A stretch of 64,000 nucleotides of DNA from Elusimicrobiota bacterium (lineage in GTDB: Bacteria > Elusimicrobiota > Elusimicrobia > F11). The first letter of the stretch is position 1. The number at the start of each line of letters is the position of its first letter. Positions 47,286 to 55,415 of this stretch are shown here, piece after piece. The stretch spans positions 349,356-413,355 of the forward strand of contig JAJVIP010000002.1 in the NCBI GenBank assembly GCA_022072025.1. Direction: 5' to 3'. Under the pieces are notes generated by a model. That model was not told the DNA's origin and did not search any database. It saw only the letters and a program-made list of their open reading frames with translations. A program made the position numbers and the translations under genes.

Positions 47286-48531
47286 AATAGTGGGCGGCGC
47301 CAAACTGAAAGGTTCTGTGGTGATTTCTGGATCTAAAAATGCGGCTCTTCCCTGTCTATTTGCCACACTGCTCACAGACGAAGAATGTGTGTTGGATCAG
47401 GTTCCCGATCTAGCTGATATAGGGACCTCTATAAAACTACTCGAAACCCTTGGTAAAAAAGTGAAACGCCAAGGGGCTCGTCTTGTTATTTCCAAAGGTC
47501 AATCTTTAACAGGCGTGGCTCCCTATGAATTGGTCCGTCGCATGCGGGCCAGTGTTCTTGTAATGGGGCCCCTGTTGGCCCGGCGGAAAAAAGCCGAGGT
47601 CAGTATGCCGGGCGGATGCGCCATTGGGGCCCGGCCGGTGAATTACCACATCGATGGGTTCGAGCGGATGGGAGTGACGGTTCGCATTCATGAAGGATAT
47701 GTGGATTGTAAAACCAAGGGTTTAATCGGTGCGCTTATTCCTCTCCCCTATCCCAGCGTGGGAGCCACTGAAAATTTGTTGATGGGGGCTGCGCTCGCCA
47801 AAGGAACCACCATAATTCAAAATGCCGCGAGAGAGCCGGAAGTGGTGGATTTGGGGCACATGCTTCAAAAAATGGGCGCGTCCATTCAAGGTTTGGAAAC
47901 GTCTGAAATTGTGATCCAAGGAGTCAAGAAATTGGCGGGTGTAACACACCGTGTGATTCCAGATCGCATTGAGGCGGGAACGTTTTTGATCGCCGCCGCG
48001 GCCTGCAAAGGAGACATCATCATTGAAAATATTAATTTGTCTCATCTTGAAAAGGTGGTGCAACCTCTCCAAAAGGCCGGGCTATTGATAGAGAAAAAGG
48101 GAGAGTTCGTTCACGCGAAATGGTTGAAGCCACTCAAATCTCTTGGGGTGCAAACAGATGTGTACCCGGCGTTCCCGACAGACATGCAGGCCCAGTGGAT
48201 GGCGCTTATGAGTATCACAAAAGGCAACTGTGTTGTGAAAGAAACTGTTTTTGAAAACCGGTTTTTGCACGTTCAAGAACTACTCCGTTTTGGGGCCGAT
48301 ATCCAATTGGAAGGAAAGAACGCAAAAATTAGAGGAGTGGATCACCTCTCCGGATGCAGTTGTATGGTCAGTGATTTAAGAGCAGGGGCCGCCTTGGTCA
48401 TTGCCGGGTTGGCCGCGAAGGGAAAAACCACGGTTCTTCGCGTCTACCATTTGGACCGGGGCTACGAGAGATTGGAAAAGAAACTCGAGAAGTTGGGGGC
48501 CCGAATTAAGAGGGTCAATAAACCAGCTTAA
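47272..48531 (+). CDS. murA: UDP-N-acetylglucosamine 1-carboxyvinyltransferase
   Basis: A 419-residue enzyme for the first committed step of peptidoglycan synthesis (enolpyruvyl transfer from PEP to UDP-GlcNAc). It has the ISGSKNAALP motif, RMRASVLVMGPLLAR, and the catalytic-loop Cys in MPGGCAIGARPVNYHIDG, the residue attacked by fosfomycin. The GTG at 47272 is preferred: AAGGAAG ends six bases before it and the resulting MDQFEIVGGAKLKG matches the family N-terminus. ATGs at 47236 and 47245 give longer N-termini reaching far into prmC. The stop is followed four bases later by the first small ORF of the his region. Confidence 0.95.
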   Translation: MDQFEIVGGAKLKGSVVISGSKNAALPCLFATLLTDEECVLDQVPDLADIGTSIKLLETLGKKVKRQGARLVISKGQSLTGVAPYELVRRMRASVLVMGPLLARRKKAEVSMPGGCAIGARPVNYHIDGFERMGVTVRIHEGYVDCKTKGLIGALIPLPYPSVGATENLLMGAALAKGTTIIQNAAREPEVVDLGHMLQKMGASIQGLETSEIVIQGVKKLAGVTHRVIPDRIEAGTFLIAAAACKGDIIIENINLSHLEKVVQPLQKAGLLIEKKGEFVHAKWLKPLKSLGVQTDVYPAFPTDMQAQWMALMSITKGNCVVKETVFENRFLHVQELLRFGADIQLEGKNAKIRGVDHLSGCSCMVSDLRAGAALVIAGLAAKGKTTVLRVYHLDRGYERLEKKLEKLGARIKRVNKPA

Positions 48532-48534
48532 TAA

Positions 48535-48798
48535 ATGATGACATCGCAATTTCATGTTAATTTGCGAAGAAAACAGGTGATCATCGTTGCCCCGGCACGC
48601 TTCTTGGCCGTCCAGCTCAATGATAATTTATTGTTCTGGACAGTACCGGCCAAGATTATTATGGAACGGTACGGGGCCCAGGTGTTGTATTTTTCTCAGA
48701 ATTTATTCCAATACGATTTAAAAAAACAAAACCTGGGCCCCGGCCAAACGACATGCCGGGGCGACGTCCACTTTGGTTGCGGCGGAGTTACGCTATGA
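48535..48798 (+). CDS. Small ORF A preceding hisD, carrying a palindromic element in frame
   Basis: An 87-codon frame from ATGATG to a TGA that overlaps the hisD start (ATGA). The N-terminus MMTSQFHVNLRRK and C-terminus HFGCGGVTL match the ends of small ORF B before hisI (MMNSQFLDFCLRK and LFSCGEFAL). The middle, about codons 17-78, is the long form of a palindromic element. No good ribosome-binding site precedes it, so its own expression is doubtful. The shared ends, the kept reading frame and the identical stop/start overlap make it more than a chance frame. It may be a decayed or leader-type small gene. Confidence 0.35.
   Translation: MMTSQFHVNLRRKQVIIVAPARFLAVQLNDNLLFWTVPAKIIMERYGAQVLYFSQNLFQYDLKKQNLGPGQTTCRGDVHFGCGGVTL
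48585..48766. repeat. Palindromic repeat element (copy 3, long form)
   Basis: The left arm CGTTGCCCCGGCACGC with TTCTTGGCCG (48585-48614) and the right arm (48732-48766: CCTGGGCCCCGGCC, loop, GCCGGGGCGACG) are inverted relatives of one another. They match the two halves of the element at 966-1053, here separated by ~117 bp of unrelated AT-rich sequence. It lies inside small ORF A without breaking its frame. Confidence 0.75.
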
Positions 48799-49985
48799 AA
48801 AAAGAAAATATTGAATCCCTTGTTAAAAAAGTGATCAGCGACGTTCGCAAAAACGGCGACGATACGTTGGTGCGGTTGTTGATTAAATACGACAAGGTCC
48901 GCTTAAAACCGAAACGGCTCAAAGTATCCGCTGATCGAATCAAGCGGTCTCTCGGAGCCGTTTCAGTGGATATGCGCCGTTCTTTGGATATTTGCGCGCG
49001 AAGGATTCAGGATTTTCATTATCAGGAGAAAAAACATCTTCCTGAGTCGTGGACCTACGTGAAAGAGGGAGTTCGATTGGGGCAGATCTATTCTCCTATT
49101 GAGTCGGTGGGAATCTATGTTCCAGGGGGGCGGTTTTCCTATCCCTCAACAGTTCTCATGACCGCCATTCCGGCGCGGTTGGCGGGGGTGAAAAGAATTG
49201 TGATGGTGACTCCGCCGGCGCGCTTGACCGATGAAATTTTAGCGGCGGCGTCGATTGCTGGCGTGACAGAGATCTATCAAATAGGTGGCCCTGGTGCCGT
49301 GGCGGCTTTGGCGCTTGGGACCAAAACGGTTCCGGCGGTGGACCTCATTGTGGGGCCGGGAAATGCCTATGTCACCGAAGCCAAACGACAATTGTTTGGG
49401 ACGGTGGGGATCGATTTATTGGCAGGTCCAAGCGAACTGGTGGTGTTGGCCGATGAATATGCGGATGCCGAATTTATCGCGGCCGATATGTCTGCTCAAG
49501 CGGAACATGACCCGGAGTCGCGCAGTATTCTTATTTCTCTTTCTAATGATCTTTTGAAAAAAGTGAAGGCTCTCATTCCTGTTGAACTAACGAACCAATG
49601 TGACCTTTTTTATGAGCCCAATATTCGTAAAGCGGCTCAAAAAGCGGATCTCTTGGCCGGAGAACATGTCCAGTTGATGTTGCGACGTCCTCAAGAAGTC
49701 TTGGACACGCTTAAAAATGGCGGTACGTTTTTCTTGGACAATTATTCTCCGGCTGTGATGGGGGATTATTGGGCTGGCCCCAGCCATGTCTTGCCGACAG
49801 GGCGATCCGCTCGGTTCGCTTCAGGGTTGTCCGTGATGACATTTTTAAGAAGGTCCAGCTTTGTGGATATTTCAAAAACAGCGTTCAATAAGGGGGCCTT
49901 CGCGGCCTTGCGTTTGGCAGAAGCGGAGGGCCTCACCCAACATGCCGAAGCTTTAAGAGTCCGAATGAAAGAGGGAGAACAATGA
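48795..49985 (+). CDS. hisD: Histidinol dehydrogenase
   Basis: A 396-residue enzyme for the last two oxidations of histidine synthesis (histidinol to histidine, NAD-linked, zinc). Diagnostic parts are SVGIYVPGGRFSYPSTVLMT, IYQIGGPGAVAALALGT, DLIVGPGNAYVTEAK, DLLAGPSELVVLAD, AQAEHDPESRS and GPSHVLPTG. The ATG at 48795 overlaps the stop of small ORF A, and GGCGGAG seven bases upstream can serve as ribosome-binding site. Length is slightly short for the family (about 430). hisD leads hisB-H-A-F-I. Confidence 0.96.
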   Translation: MKKENIESLVKKVISDVRKNGDDTLVRLLIKYDKVRLKPKRLKVSADRIKRSLGAVSVDMRRSLDICARRIQDFHYQEKKHLPESWTYVKEGVRLGQIYSPIESVGIYVPGGRFSYPSTVLMTAIPARLAGVKRIVMVTPPARLTDEILAAASIAGVTEIYQIGGPGAVAALALGTKTVPAVDLIVGPGNAYVTEAKRQLFGTVGIDLLAGPSELVVLADEYADAEFIAADMSAQAEHDPESRSILISLSNDLLKKVKALIPVELTNQCDLFYEPNIRKAAQKADLLAGEHVQLMLRRPQEVLDTLKNGGTFFLDNYSPAVMGDYWAGPSHVLPTGRSARFASGLSVMTFLRRSSFVDISKTAFNKGAFAALRLAEAEGLTQHAEALRVRMKEGEQ

Positions 49986-50572
49986 AAAAAAGAATGGCCT
50001 CCAAACATCGTGTCACCAAGGAGACGGATGTCGAGCTGTCCGTGAATCTTGATGGGCAAGGGAAATACAACGTCTCAACCACACTTCCTTTTTTGGATCA
50101 TATGCTTGAACTTTTTTCGAAACACAGTTTGATCGATTTAAAAGTCAGAGCCAAGGGGGATACCCACATTGACGCGCATCATTTGGTGGAAGATATCGGG
50201 ATCACATTGGGCAGCGCAATAGACGAGGCCTTGGGGGACAAAAAAGGAATTCAACGGTATGGTTTCTTTTTGTTGCCCATGGATGAAGCTTTGTCCTATG
50301 TGACGTTAGATTTATCGGGGAGGCCATGGGTGGAATATGAAACGCCTTGTTTTAAACTCGATTGGAAAACCTTCGACCTGGATTTGTTGGAGGATTTCTT
50401 TCGGGCCCTTGGCACCGTGGCTCGAATGAATTTGCATATCAAGTTGCTTCGAGGCCGAAACAATCATCACATGGCCGAATCGATTTTTAAGGCCTTTGGG
50501 AAAGCTCTGTCTATGGCGATTGCTAAAGATCAGCGTTACAAAGGCATGCCCTCCACCAAAGGAGTTCTCTGA
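49982..50572 (+). CDS. hisB: Imidazoleglycerol-phosphate dehydratase
   Basis: A 196-residue monofunctional HisB (dehydratase only, without the histidinol-phosphatase domain found in enterics). Metal-binding motifs are FLDHMLELFSKHS, DAHHLVEDIGI and NNHHMAESIFKAF. The N-terminus KHRVTKETDVELSVNLDG is typical. It overlaps hisD by 4 bases (ATGA), and the next gene starts with TTG immediately after its stop. Confidence 0.96.
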   Translation: MKKRMASKHRVTKETDVELSVNLDGQGKYNVSTTLPFLDHMLELFSKHSLIDLKVRAKGDTHIDAHHLVEDIGITLGSAIDEALGDKKGIQRYGFFLLPMDEALSYVTLDLSGRPWVEYETPCFKLDWKTFDLDLLEDFFRALGTVARMNLHIKLLRGRNNHHMAESIFKAFGKALSMAIAKDQRYKGMPSTKGVL

Positions 50573-51211
50573 TTGAAGATAGGCGTTGTCGATTATGGAA
50601 TGGGGAATTTGCACAGCGTGTCCAAGGCTTTGGCCACTACAGGCGCCCAGGTCACTGTGTCATCCAGTAAAAATGTCCTTCGGGAGTCGGACCTCTTCGT
50701 ATTGCCCGGGGTTGGATCTTTTGGCGCGGCCATGGTGAACTTGGCCAAGAAAGGGATGGATGATTTTATTGTTCGCTGGATCAGTGAAGATCGCCCGTTT
50801 CTTGGAATATGTCTTGGGTTGCAACTGTTGTTTCAAGGCAGTGAGGAATCCCCCGGGGTTCCAGGTTTGGGTGTCATCAAAGGCAGGGTGGTGCGTTTTC
50901 GTGAGAAAGATTTTAAGAAAAAGGATTATGTGGTTCCCCACATGGGATGGAACACCCTTCGGCCACGAAATGAATATGCAAAATATTTTAAAGGTATCAA
51001 ATCAAACGACTATTACTACTTTGTCCATACCTATTTTCCGGCGCCTCAAGAGCAAGGGGTTGTGTTAACTGAAACCCTCTATGGCAAGCCTTTTTGTTCA
51101 GCCGTGGCACGGGGGAATTTGGTCGCGACCCAGTTTCACCCCGAAAAGAGCGGAGCCGTGGGGTTGCGCTTGCTCAAAAATATCGTCCGTAGCCGGGGGG
51201 GGAAATCTTGA
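50573..51211 (+). CDS. hisH: Imidazole glycerol phosphate synthase, glutaminase subunit
   Basis: A 212-residue class I glutamine amidotransferase. The nucleophile Cys is in FLGICLGLQLLF and the His-Glu pair in QFHPEKSG. The N-terminus KIGVVDYGMGNLHSV is characteristic. It supplies ammonia to HisF for ring closure. The start is TTG directly after the hisB stop; no ATG gives the family N-terminus. The stop overlaps hisA (TTGA). Confidence 0.96.
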   Translation: MKIGVVDYGMGNLHSVSKALATTGAQVTVSSSKNVLRESDLFVLPGVGSFGAAMVNLAKKGMDDFIVRWISEDRPFLGICLGLQLLFQGSEESPGVPGLGVIKGRVVRFREKDFKKKDYVVPHMGWNTLRPRNEYAKYFKGIKSNDYYYFVHTYFPAPQEQGVVLTETLYGKPFCSAVARGNLVATQFHPEKSGAVGLRLLKNIVRSRGGKS

Positions 51212-51921
51212 TCGTCATCCCCGCCATTGATTTGCGTCAAGGCAAATGTGTTCGGTTGCGTCATGGAGACATCAATCAAGAAACCATCTATTCGTTCGAT
51301 CCACTCGATATGGCGCGCCAATGGGTGAATCAAGGGGCGCAATGGCTTCATGTGATTGATTTGGATGGCGCTTTCACCGGTCAACCGGTGAACTTGGAGT
51401 GGATCGTCCGGATAAAAAAAGAGGTGGGGATTCGAATTCAAACAGGGGGAGGGATTCGAACGATGGAAGCCATCGATCATATTTTATCCTCAGGGATCGA
51501 TAAGGTCATATTGGGAACGGTGGTGATGGAAGAGGCCGGATTGGCTCATGAAGCCTTTGAAAAATACAAGAGCCGAATTGTGGTGGCGCTTGATGTGAAG
51601 AATGGACATGTGGCTGTCCGTGGATGGAAAGATAGTTCGGGATGTCCGCTGAGTGATGCCATCTCCTTGATTGAAAAATTGGGGGGGCAGGAGGTCATCT
51701 ACACCGACATCAGTCGGGACGGGACCCTCGAAGGGGTCAATTTGAAAAGTGTTGGAGAGGTGATGGGTTTAACCTCCATGAAAATCATTGCCTCTGGCGG
51801 GGTTTCATCGCTTCAAGACATTCAACATCTCAAAACTTTGGGGGTCCCCGCTTGTGTGGTGGGCAAAGCCATTTATGAGGGAAAACTCAAATTGGCCGAG
51901 GCCATTGCGCTCGGTAAATAG
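51208..51921 (+). CDS. hisA: Phosphoribosyl-formimino-AICAR-phosphate isomerase
   Basis: A 237-residue (beta/alpha)8 barrel. VIPAIDLRQGKCVRLRHGD carries the first catalytic Asp; VIYTDISRDGTLEG carries the second. Half-barrel repeats are visible, with GGGIRTMEA and ASGGVSSLQDI as phosphate sites. The start is TTG, overlapping hisH (TTGA). It acts before HisHF in the pathway. Both hisH and hisA use TTG starts, which may lower their translation relative to hisB and hisF. Confidence 0.95.
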   Translation: MIVIPAIDLRQGKCVRLRHGDINQETIYSFDPLDMARQWVNQGAQWLHVIDLDGAFTGQPVNLEWIVRIKKEVGIRIQTGGGIRTMEAIDHILSSGIDKVILGTVVMEEAGLAHEAFEKYKSRIVVALDVKNGHVAVRGWKDSSGCPLSDAISLIEKLGGQEVIYTDISRDGTLEGVNLKSVGEVMGLTSMKIIASGGVSSLQDIQHLKTLGVPACVVGKAIYEGKLKLAEAIALGK

Positions 51922-51924
51922 ACC

Positions 51925-52680
51925 ATGTTGGCCAAGCGCATCATTCCCTGTCTTGATGTTGATAAGGGGCGAGTCGTCAAAGGCACCAAGTTCCTAAATT
52001 TGCGGGACGCCGGCGACCCTGTTGAAATTTCCAAACGCTACAACCAAGAGGGAGCGGATGAATTGGTATTTTTGGATATTACGGCAAGTTCTGATAAACG
52101 AAATATTCTGCTTCAGGTGGTTCGTCAGACCGCCGAACAAGTTTTTATCCCGCTTACCGTGGGAGGGGGGGTGCGAACCGTGGATGATTTTCGAACTCTT
52201 CTTTCTTCCGGGGCCGACAAAGTTTCCATTAATACCTCGGCCGTAAAAACACCAAATCTTATTAATCAAGCCTCTAAACTCTTTGGAAATCAATGTGTTG
52301 TGGTCGCCATTGATGCCCAGCGGCGAAGCAAGAATTCCTGGGAAGTTTTTATTCATGGCGGACGAACCCCGACTGGAAAAGATGTGGTTAAATGGGCCAA
52401 AGAAGTGGAGCGGAGGGGTGCCGGTGAAATTCTATTAACCAGCATGGACGCCGATGGAACCAAAGCGGGGTATGACTTGGCTTTAACCCAAGCTGTATCA
52501 AAGGCGGTCGGCATCCCTGTGATTGCTTCTGGAGGCGCCGGGGAAAAGAAACATTTCGCAGAGGCCTTTAAATCGGGTGCCAGCGCAGCCTTGGCGGCGT
52601 CTCTGTTTCATTTTCGGGAATTGGAAATATCAGATTTGAAAACCTTTTTAAAAAGGAAAGGGTTTTCGGTCAGGAAATAA
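51925..52680 (+). CDS. hisF: Imidazole glycerol phosphate synthase, cyclase subunit
   Basis: A 251-residue barrel. [19 protein letters not shown] holds the catalytic Asp and [15 protein letters not shown] the second. [10 protein letters not shown] and [11 protein letters not shown] are the phosphate-binding loops. With HisH it forms the ammonia-channelling synthase that yields imidazole-glycerol phosphate and AICAR. It is followed by a 198-bp stretch with small ORF B before hisI. Confidence 0.97.
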   Translation: MLAKRIIPCLDVDKGRVVKGTKFLNLRDAGDPVEISKRYNQEGADELVFLDITASSDKRNILLQVVRQTAEQVFIPLTVGGGVRTVDDFRTLLSSGADKVSINTSAVKTPNLINQASKLFGNQCVVVAIDAQRRSKNSWEVFIHGGRTPTGKDVVKWAKEVERRGAGEILLTSMDADGTKAGYDLALTQAVSKAVGIPVIASGGAGEKKHFAEAFKSGASAALAASLFHFRELEISDLKTFLKRKGFSVRK

Positions 52681-52720
52681 TACAAACAAGATAAAGCAAT
52701 CTATTCGAGGAGATATATAT

Positions 52721-52882
52721 ATGATGAATTCGCAATTTCTTGATTTTTGTCTCAGAAAATCAGAGTTTAATGTCATCCCGAGCCAGGCGAGGGATCTCTA
52801 CGGGATATTTAATAATCCTAAAGAGATTCTTCACTGCATTCAGAATGACAAACTCTTCAGTTGCGGAGAATTCGCGCTATGA
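52721..52882 (+). CDS. Small ORF B preceding hisI, carrying a palindromic repeat in frame
   Basis: A 53-codon frame with a good ribosome-binding site (GAGGAG at 52707-52712, eight bases before the ATG) and a TGA that overlaps the hisI start (ATGA). Ends MMNSQFLDFCLRK and LFSCGEFAL match small ORF A before hisD. Codons ~18-43 are encoded by a different inverted-repeat element (52772-52849) that is read through in frame. The good start site and coupling to hisI suggest that it is translated. The product has no recognised domain; it could be a leader peptide or a coupling device. Confidence 0.45.
   Translation: MMNSQFLDFCLRKSEFNVIPSQARDLYGIFNNPKEILHCIQNDKLFSCGEFAL
52772..52849. repeat. 78-bp inverted-repeat element (GTCATCCCGAG type)
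   Basis: The left arm GTCATCCCGAG...GGGATCTC (52772-52798) and the right arm GAGATTCTTC...AGAATGAC (52823-52849) are imperfect inverted repeats around a 24-base AT-rich centre. This resembles short dispersed palindromes common in bacterial genomes. It differs from the GGGCCCCGGCC family in this window. It lies inside small ORF B. Confidence 0.7.
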
Positions 52883-53280
52883 ACAAAGAAAAAGAATTCG
52901 ACTTGGCTGATATTAAATTTGACGCGAATGGACTTGTGCCTGCGATCGCGCAAGATCATAAAGACGGAACCATCCTCATGCTGGCTTATATGAATTTGGA
53001 GTCGCTCAAAATGACGCTCCAAACGGGGACGGCCACCTATTGGAGCCGTTCCCGTCAGAAATTCTGGAAGAAGGGGGAGGAGTCTGGAAATGTACAGCTG
53101 GTCAAAGCGGTCTATAAAGATTGCGATTCTGATGCCATTTTGATCAAGGTCGACCAAATTGGCGGGGCCGCTTGTCACACGGGGCAGCGCAGTTGTTTTT
53201 ATCGTCAATCCCAAGAAGACGGAGGATGGAAGGAAATCTCCCAGCCCCTCTTTGATCCAAAACAGGTTTATAAAAAATAG
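52879..53280 (+). CDS. hisI: Phosphoribosyl-AMP cyclohydrolase
   Basis: A 133-residue HisI without a fused HisE pyrophosphohydrolase. The metal and substrate motifs are LMLAYMNLESL, TYWSRSRQKFWKKGEESGN, DCDSDAILIKVDQ and ACHTGQRSCFYR. It opens the purine ring of PR-AMP. ATG 52879 overlaps the stop of small ORF B; GGAG lies ten bases upstream. hisG, hisE and hisC are not in the window, so the pathway is completed elsewhere. Confidence 0.96.
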   Translation: MNKEKEFDLADIKFDANGLVPAIAQDHKDGTILMLAYMNLESLKMTLQTGTATYWSRSRQKFWKKGEESGNVQLVKAVYKDCDSDAILIKVDQIGGAACHTGQRSCFYRQSQEDGGWKEISQPLFDPKQVYKK

Positions 53281-53293
53281 ATTTCCTTCGTAC

Positions 53294-53319
53294 CCTCTCC
53301 GTTGTAAAGGACGGGGAGG
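53294..53319 (+). promoter_or_regulatory. Hairpin covering the trpE ribosome-binding site
   Basis: CCTCTCCGT (53294-53302) pairs with ACGGGGAGG (53311-53319) in a nine-base stem with one U-G pair and an eight-base loop. The right strand contains the GGGGAGG Shine-Dalgarno sequence, nine bases before the trpE ATG. No run of T follows, so it is not a terminator. Translational control of trpE is inferred. Confidence 0.5.
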
Positions 53320-53328
53320 AAAAAACAC

Positions 53329-54846
53329 ATGAACATTCATCCAACATTCGACGAATTCAAACGGCTCGCTAAAAAAGGGAATTTAATTCCGGTTTTTTCC
53401 GACATGCCGGCGGACACAGTGACGCCGGTGTCTTTGCTCGCGGCCAAGTGGAACACGAGCCGGTCTTGCTTTTTGCTCGAGAGCGTGGAAGGCGGAGAGA
53501 AGATTGGTCGTTATTCGATCGTGTCTTTTGATCCGGAGGCGATGGTTCAAGAGAGAAACGGGGAAACCACGTTTTCTTCTCCTGGCGGAAAAATCTTTAT
53601 GCGATCCCATCAATCGGCACTGGAGGCGCTGGCGCGTTACATGCGATGCGTGAAGCCCGTCACGGTCCCGGGACTTCCCCGGTTTTATGGGGGAGCGGTG
53701 GGGTATATGTCGTATGAAACCGTTCACAACTTGGAGCGTTTGCCCCGAACCAACCCGGACGTGCTTGGTTGGCCGGAGGCCACCTTCTTCATCACGGGGG
53801 ATCTCTTTGTTTTCGACAACACCCAACAAATTCTCAAGGTGATTACTTGCGTGCGTTTAGATGGAAAAAGCTCTTTAAAAAAAATTTACCAAGCGGCCTG
53901 TAACAAGGTTTCGGCCAATATGAGTTTTATTCGTTCTTTGGCAGGCAAATCGATGATCATCAAAAACACCTCTTCCCATAAAAATAAAAAAAACAGGGAA
54001 TTTGTGTCCAATATAACACGGGGCCAATTCATGAAAGCGGTGGAGAAAGCCAAAGAACACATTGGCAAAGGCGATATTATTCAAGTGGTTCTGTCTCGTC
54101 GGCAAGAAAAGGACACATTTGTGTCTCCGTTGAACATTTACCGGGCTTTGCGCGTGGTGAACCCCTCTCCGTACATGTATGCGATTAAATTACATGCTCG
54201 GGCCATCATTGGGTCGAGTCCGGAACAATTGGTTGGTTTGGAAAATGGTGTCGCTACGACCAGGCCGATCGCCGGCACCCGCAGACGGGGAGCTACACCC
54301 GAACAGGATGATAAACTGGAAAAGGAATTGTTGCGTGATCCCAAAGAAAGGGCTGAGCATTTGATGTTGGTGGATTTGGGGCGAAATGATTTGGGGCGTG
54401 TGTGCCGGTTCGGTAGCGTCAAGGTTCCGAAGTTAATGGCCGTTGAGCGTTATTCTCATGTGATGCACATCGTTTCAGAAGTCAGCGGCCGCGTCAAACC
54501 CGGTAAAGATGGGTTTGATGTCCTCAAAGCCGCTTTTCCGGCCGGAACGGTGGCGGGGGCGCCAAAAATTCGGGCTATGGAGATTATTGATGATCTAGAG
54601 AAAGATCAGCGGGGCCCGTATGCCGGAGCGTTGGGTTATTTTTCCTATTCCGGCAATATGGATATGGCTATTACGATACGAACTATTTTATGGCACAACG
54701 GTCGCGTTTCCATTCAAACAGGAGCGGGGCTTGTGGCCGATTCTGATCCCGCCAAGGAATACATGGAAACCGAAAACAAAGCCGCTGGAGTCAAACGAGC
54801 CATTGAGCTGGCTGAAAGTGGAACCTTGTTTGGAGGTAACAAATGA
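53329..54846 (+). CDS. trpE: Anthranilate synthase component I
   Basis: A 505-residue enzyme converting chorismate to anthranilate with ammonia from TrpG. The N-terminal LLESVEGGEKIGRYS has the LLES motif tied to tryptophan feedback inhibition. The catalytic part contains IGSSPEQLV, PIAGTRRRG, LVDLGRNDLGRV and FPAGTVAGAPKIRAMEIID. Full length. The ribosome-binding site GGGGAGG is strong but lies in a hairpin stem. It leads the complete trpEGDCFBA set only 48 bases after hisI, with no Trp-rich leader peptide between. Confidence 0.97.
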   Translation: MNIHPTFDEFKRLAKKGNLIPVFSDMPADTVTPVSLLAAKWNTSRSCFLLESVEGGEKIGRYSIVSFDPEAMVQERNGETTFSSPGGKIFMRSHQSALEALARYMRCVKPVTVPGLPRFYGGAVGYMSYETVHNLERLPRTNPDVLGWPEATFFITGDLFVFDNTQQILKVITCVRLDGKSSLKKIYQAACNKVSANMSFIRSLAGKSMIIKNTSSHKNKKNREFVSNITRGQFMKAVEKAKEHIGKGDIIQVVLSRRQEKDTFVSPLNIYRALRVVNPSPYMYAIKLHARAIIGSSPEQLVGLENGVATTRPIAGTRRRGATPEQDDKLEKELLRDPKERAEHLMLVDLGRNDLGRVCRFGSVKVPKLMAVERYSHVMHIVSEVSGRVKPGKDGFDVLKAAFPAGTVAGAPKIRAMEIIDDLEKDQRGPYAGALGYFSYSGNMDMAITIRTILWHNGRVSIQTGAGLVADSDPAKEYMETENKAAGVKRAIELAESGTLFGGNK

Positions 54847-55415
54847 TCTTGATGATTGATAACTACGATTCATTTACCTACAACTTGGTTCAATATCTGG
54901 GGGAACTGGGTCAGAAATTGAAGGTGGTCCGTAATGACGCGATTGATTTGGGAACCATTGAGAAGCTGAAACCCTCGCATATTGTCCTCTCTCCGGGGCC
55001 CGGAAGGCCGGAAGAAGCGGGTATTTCGATTGATTTGATCAAACGGTTTGCCGGGAAAATTCCGATCTTGGGTGTGTGTTTGGGCCACCAAGCCATCTGT
55101 CAGGCCTATGGAGGGAACATCATTCGGGCCGCACGGCTGATGCACGGTAAAACTTCGCAGATCCATCACGATAACAAAGGCGTGTTCACTGGTTTGCCGC
55201 AAGATTTTAAAGCCACGCGCTATCACTCTTTGTTGGCTGAACCTTCTTCCATTCGAAAACAGTTTGTTGTGTCCGCGACAACAGACCGCGGAGAGGTGAT
55301 GGGAGTTCGGCATAAAAAAATTAAATCCTTGGAAGGGGTTCAATTCCATCCTGAATCAATCCTCACTGAAGGCGGAAAGACCATTCTCTCGAATTTCCTC
55401 AAGATGAAAGTATGA
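54843..55415 (+). CDS. trpG: Anthranilate synthase component II (glutaminase)
   Basis: A 190-residue class I amidotransferase. The active-site Cys is in GVCLGHQAICQAYG and the His-Glu in QFHPESILT; the oxyanion segment is LSPGPGRPEEAG. It delivers ammonia to TrpE and may also serve aminodeoxychorismate synthase (PabA), as such subunits are often shared. It overlaps trpE by 4 bases and trpD by 4 bases. Confidence 0.96.
   Translation: MILMIDNYDSFTYNLVQYLGELGQKLKVVRNDAIDLGTIEKLKPSHIVLSPGPGRPEEAGISIDLIKRFAGKIPILGVCLGHQAICQAYGGNIIRAARLMHGKTSQIHHDNKGVFTGLPQDFKATRYHSLLAEPSSIRKQFVVSATTDRGEVMGVRHKKIKSLEGVQFHPESILTEGGKTILSNFLKMKV

Noticed and set aside
53281-53328. Trp leader-peptide attenuator or T-box before trpE
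   Set aside because: The 48-bp spacer has no small ORF with Trp codons, no T-box sequence and no terminator-like T run; only the Shine-Dalgarno hairpin is supported.
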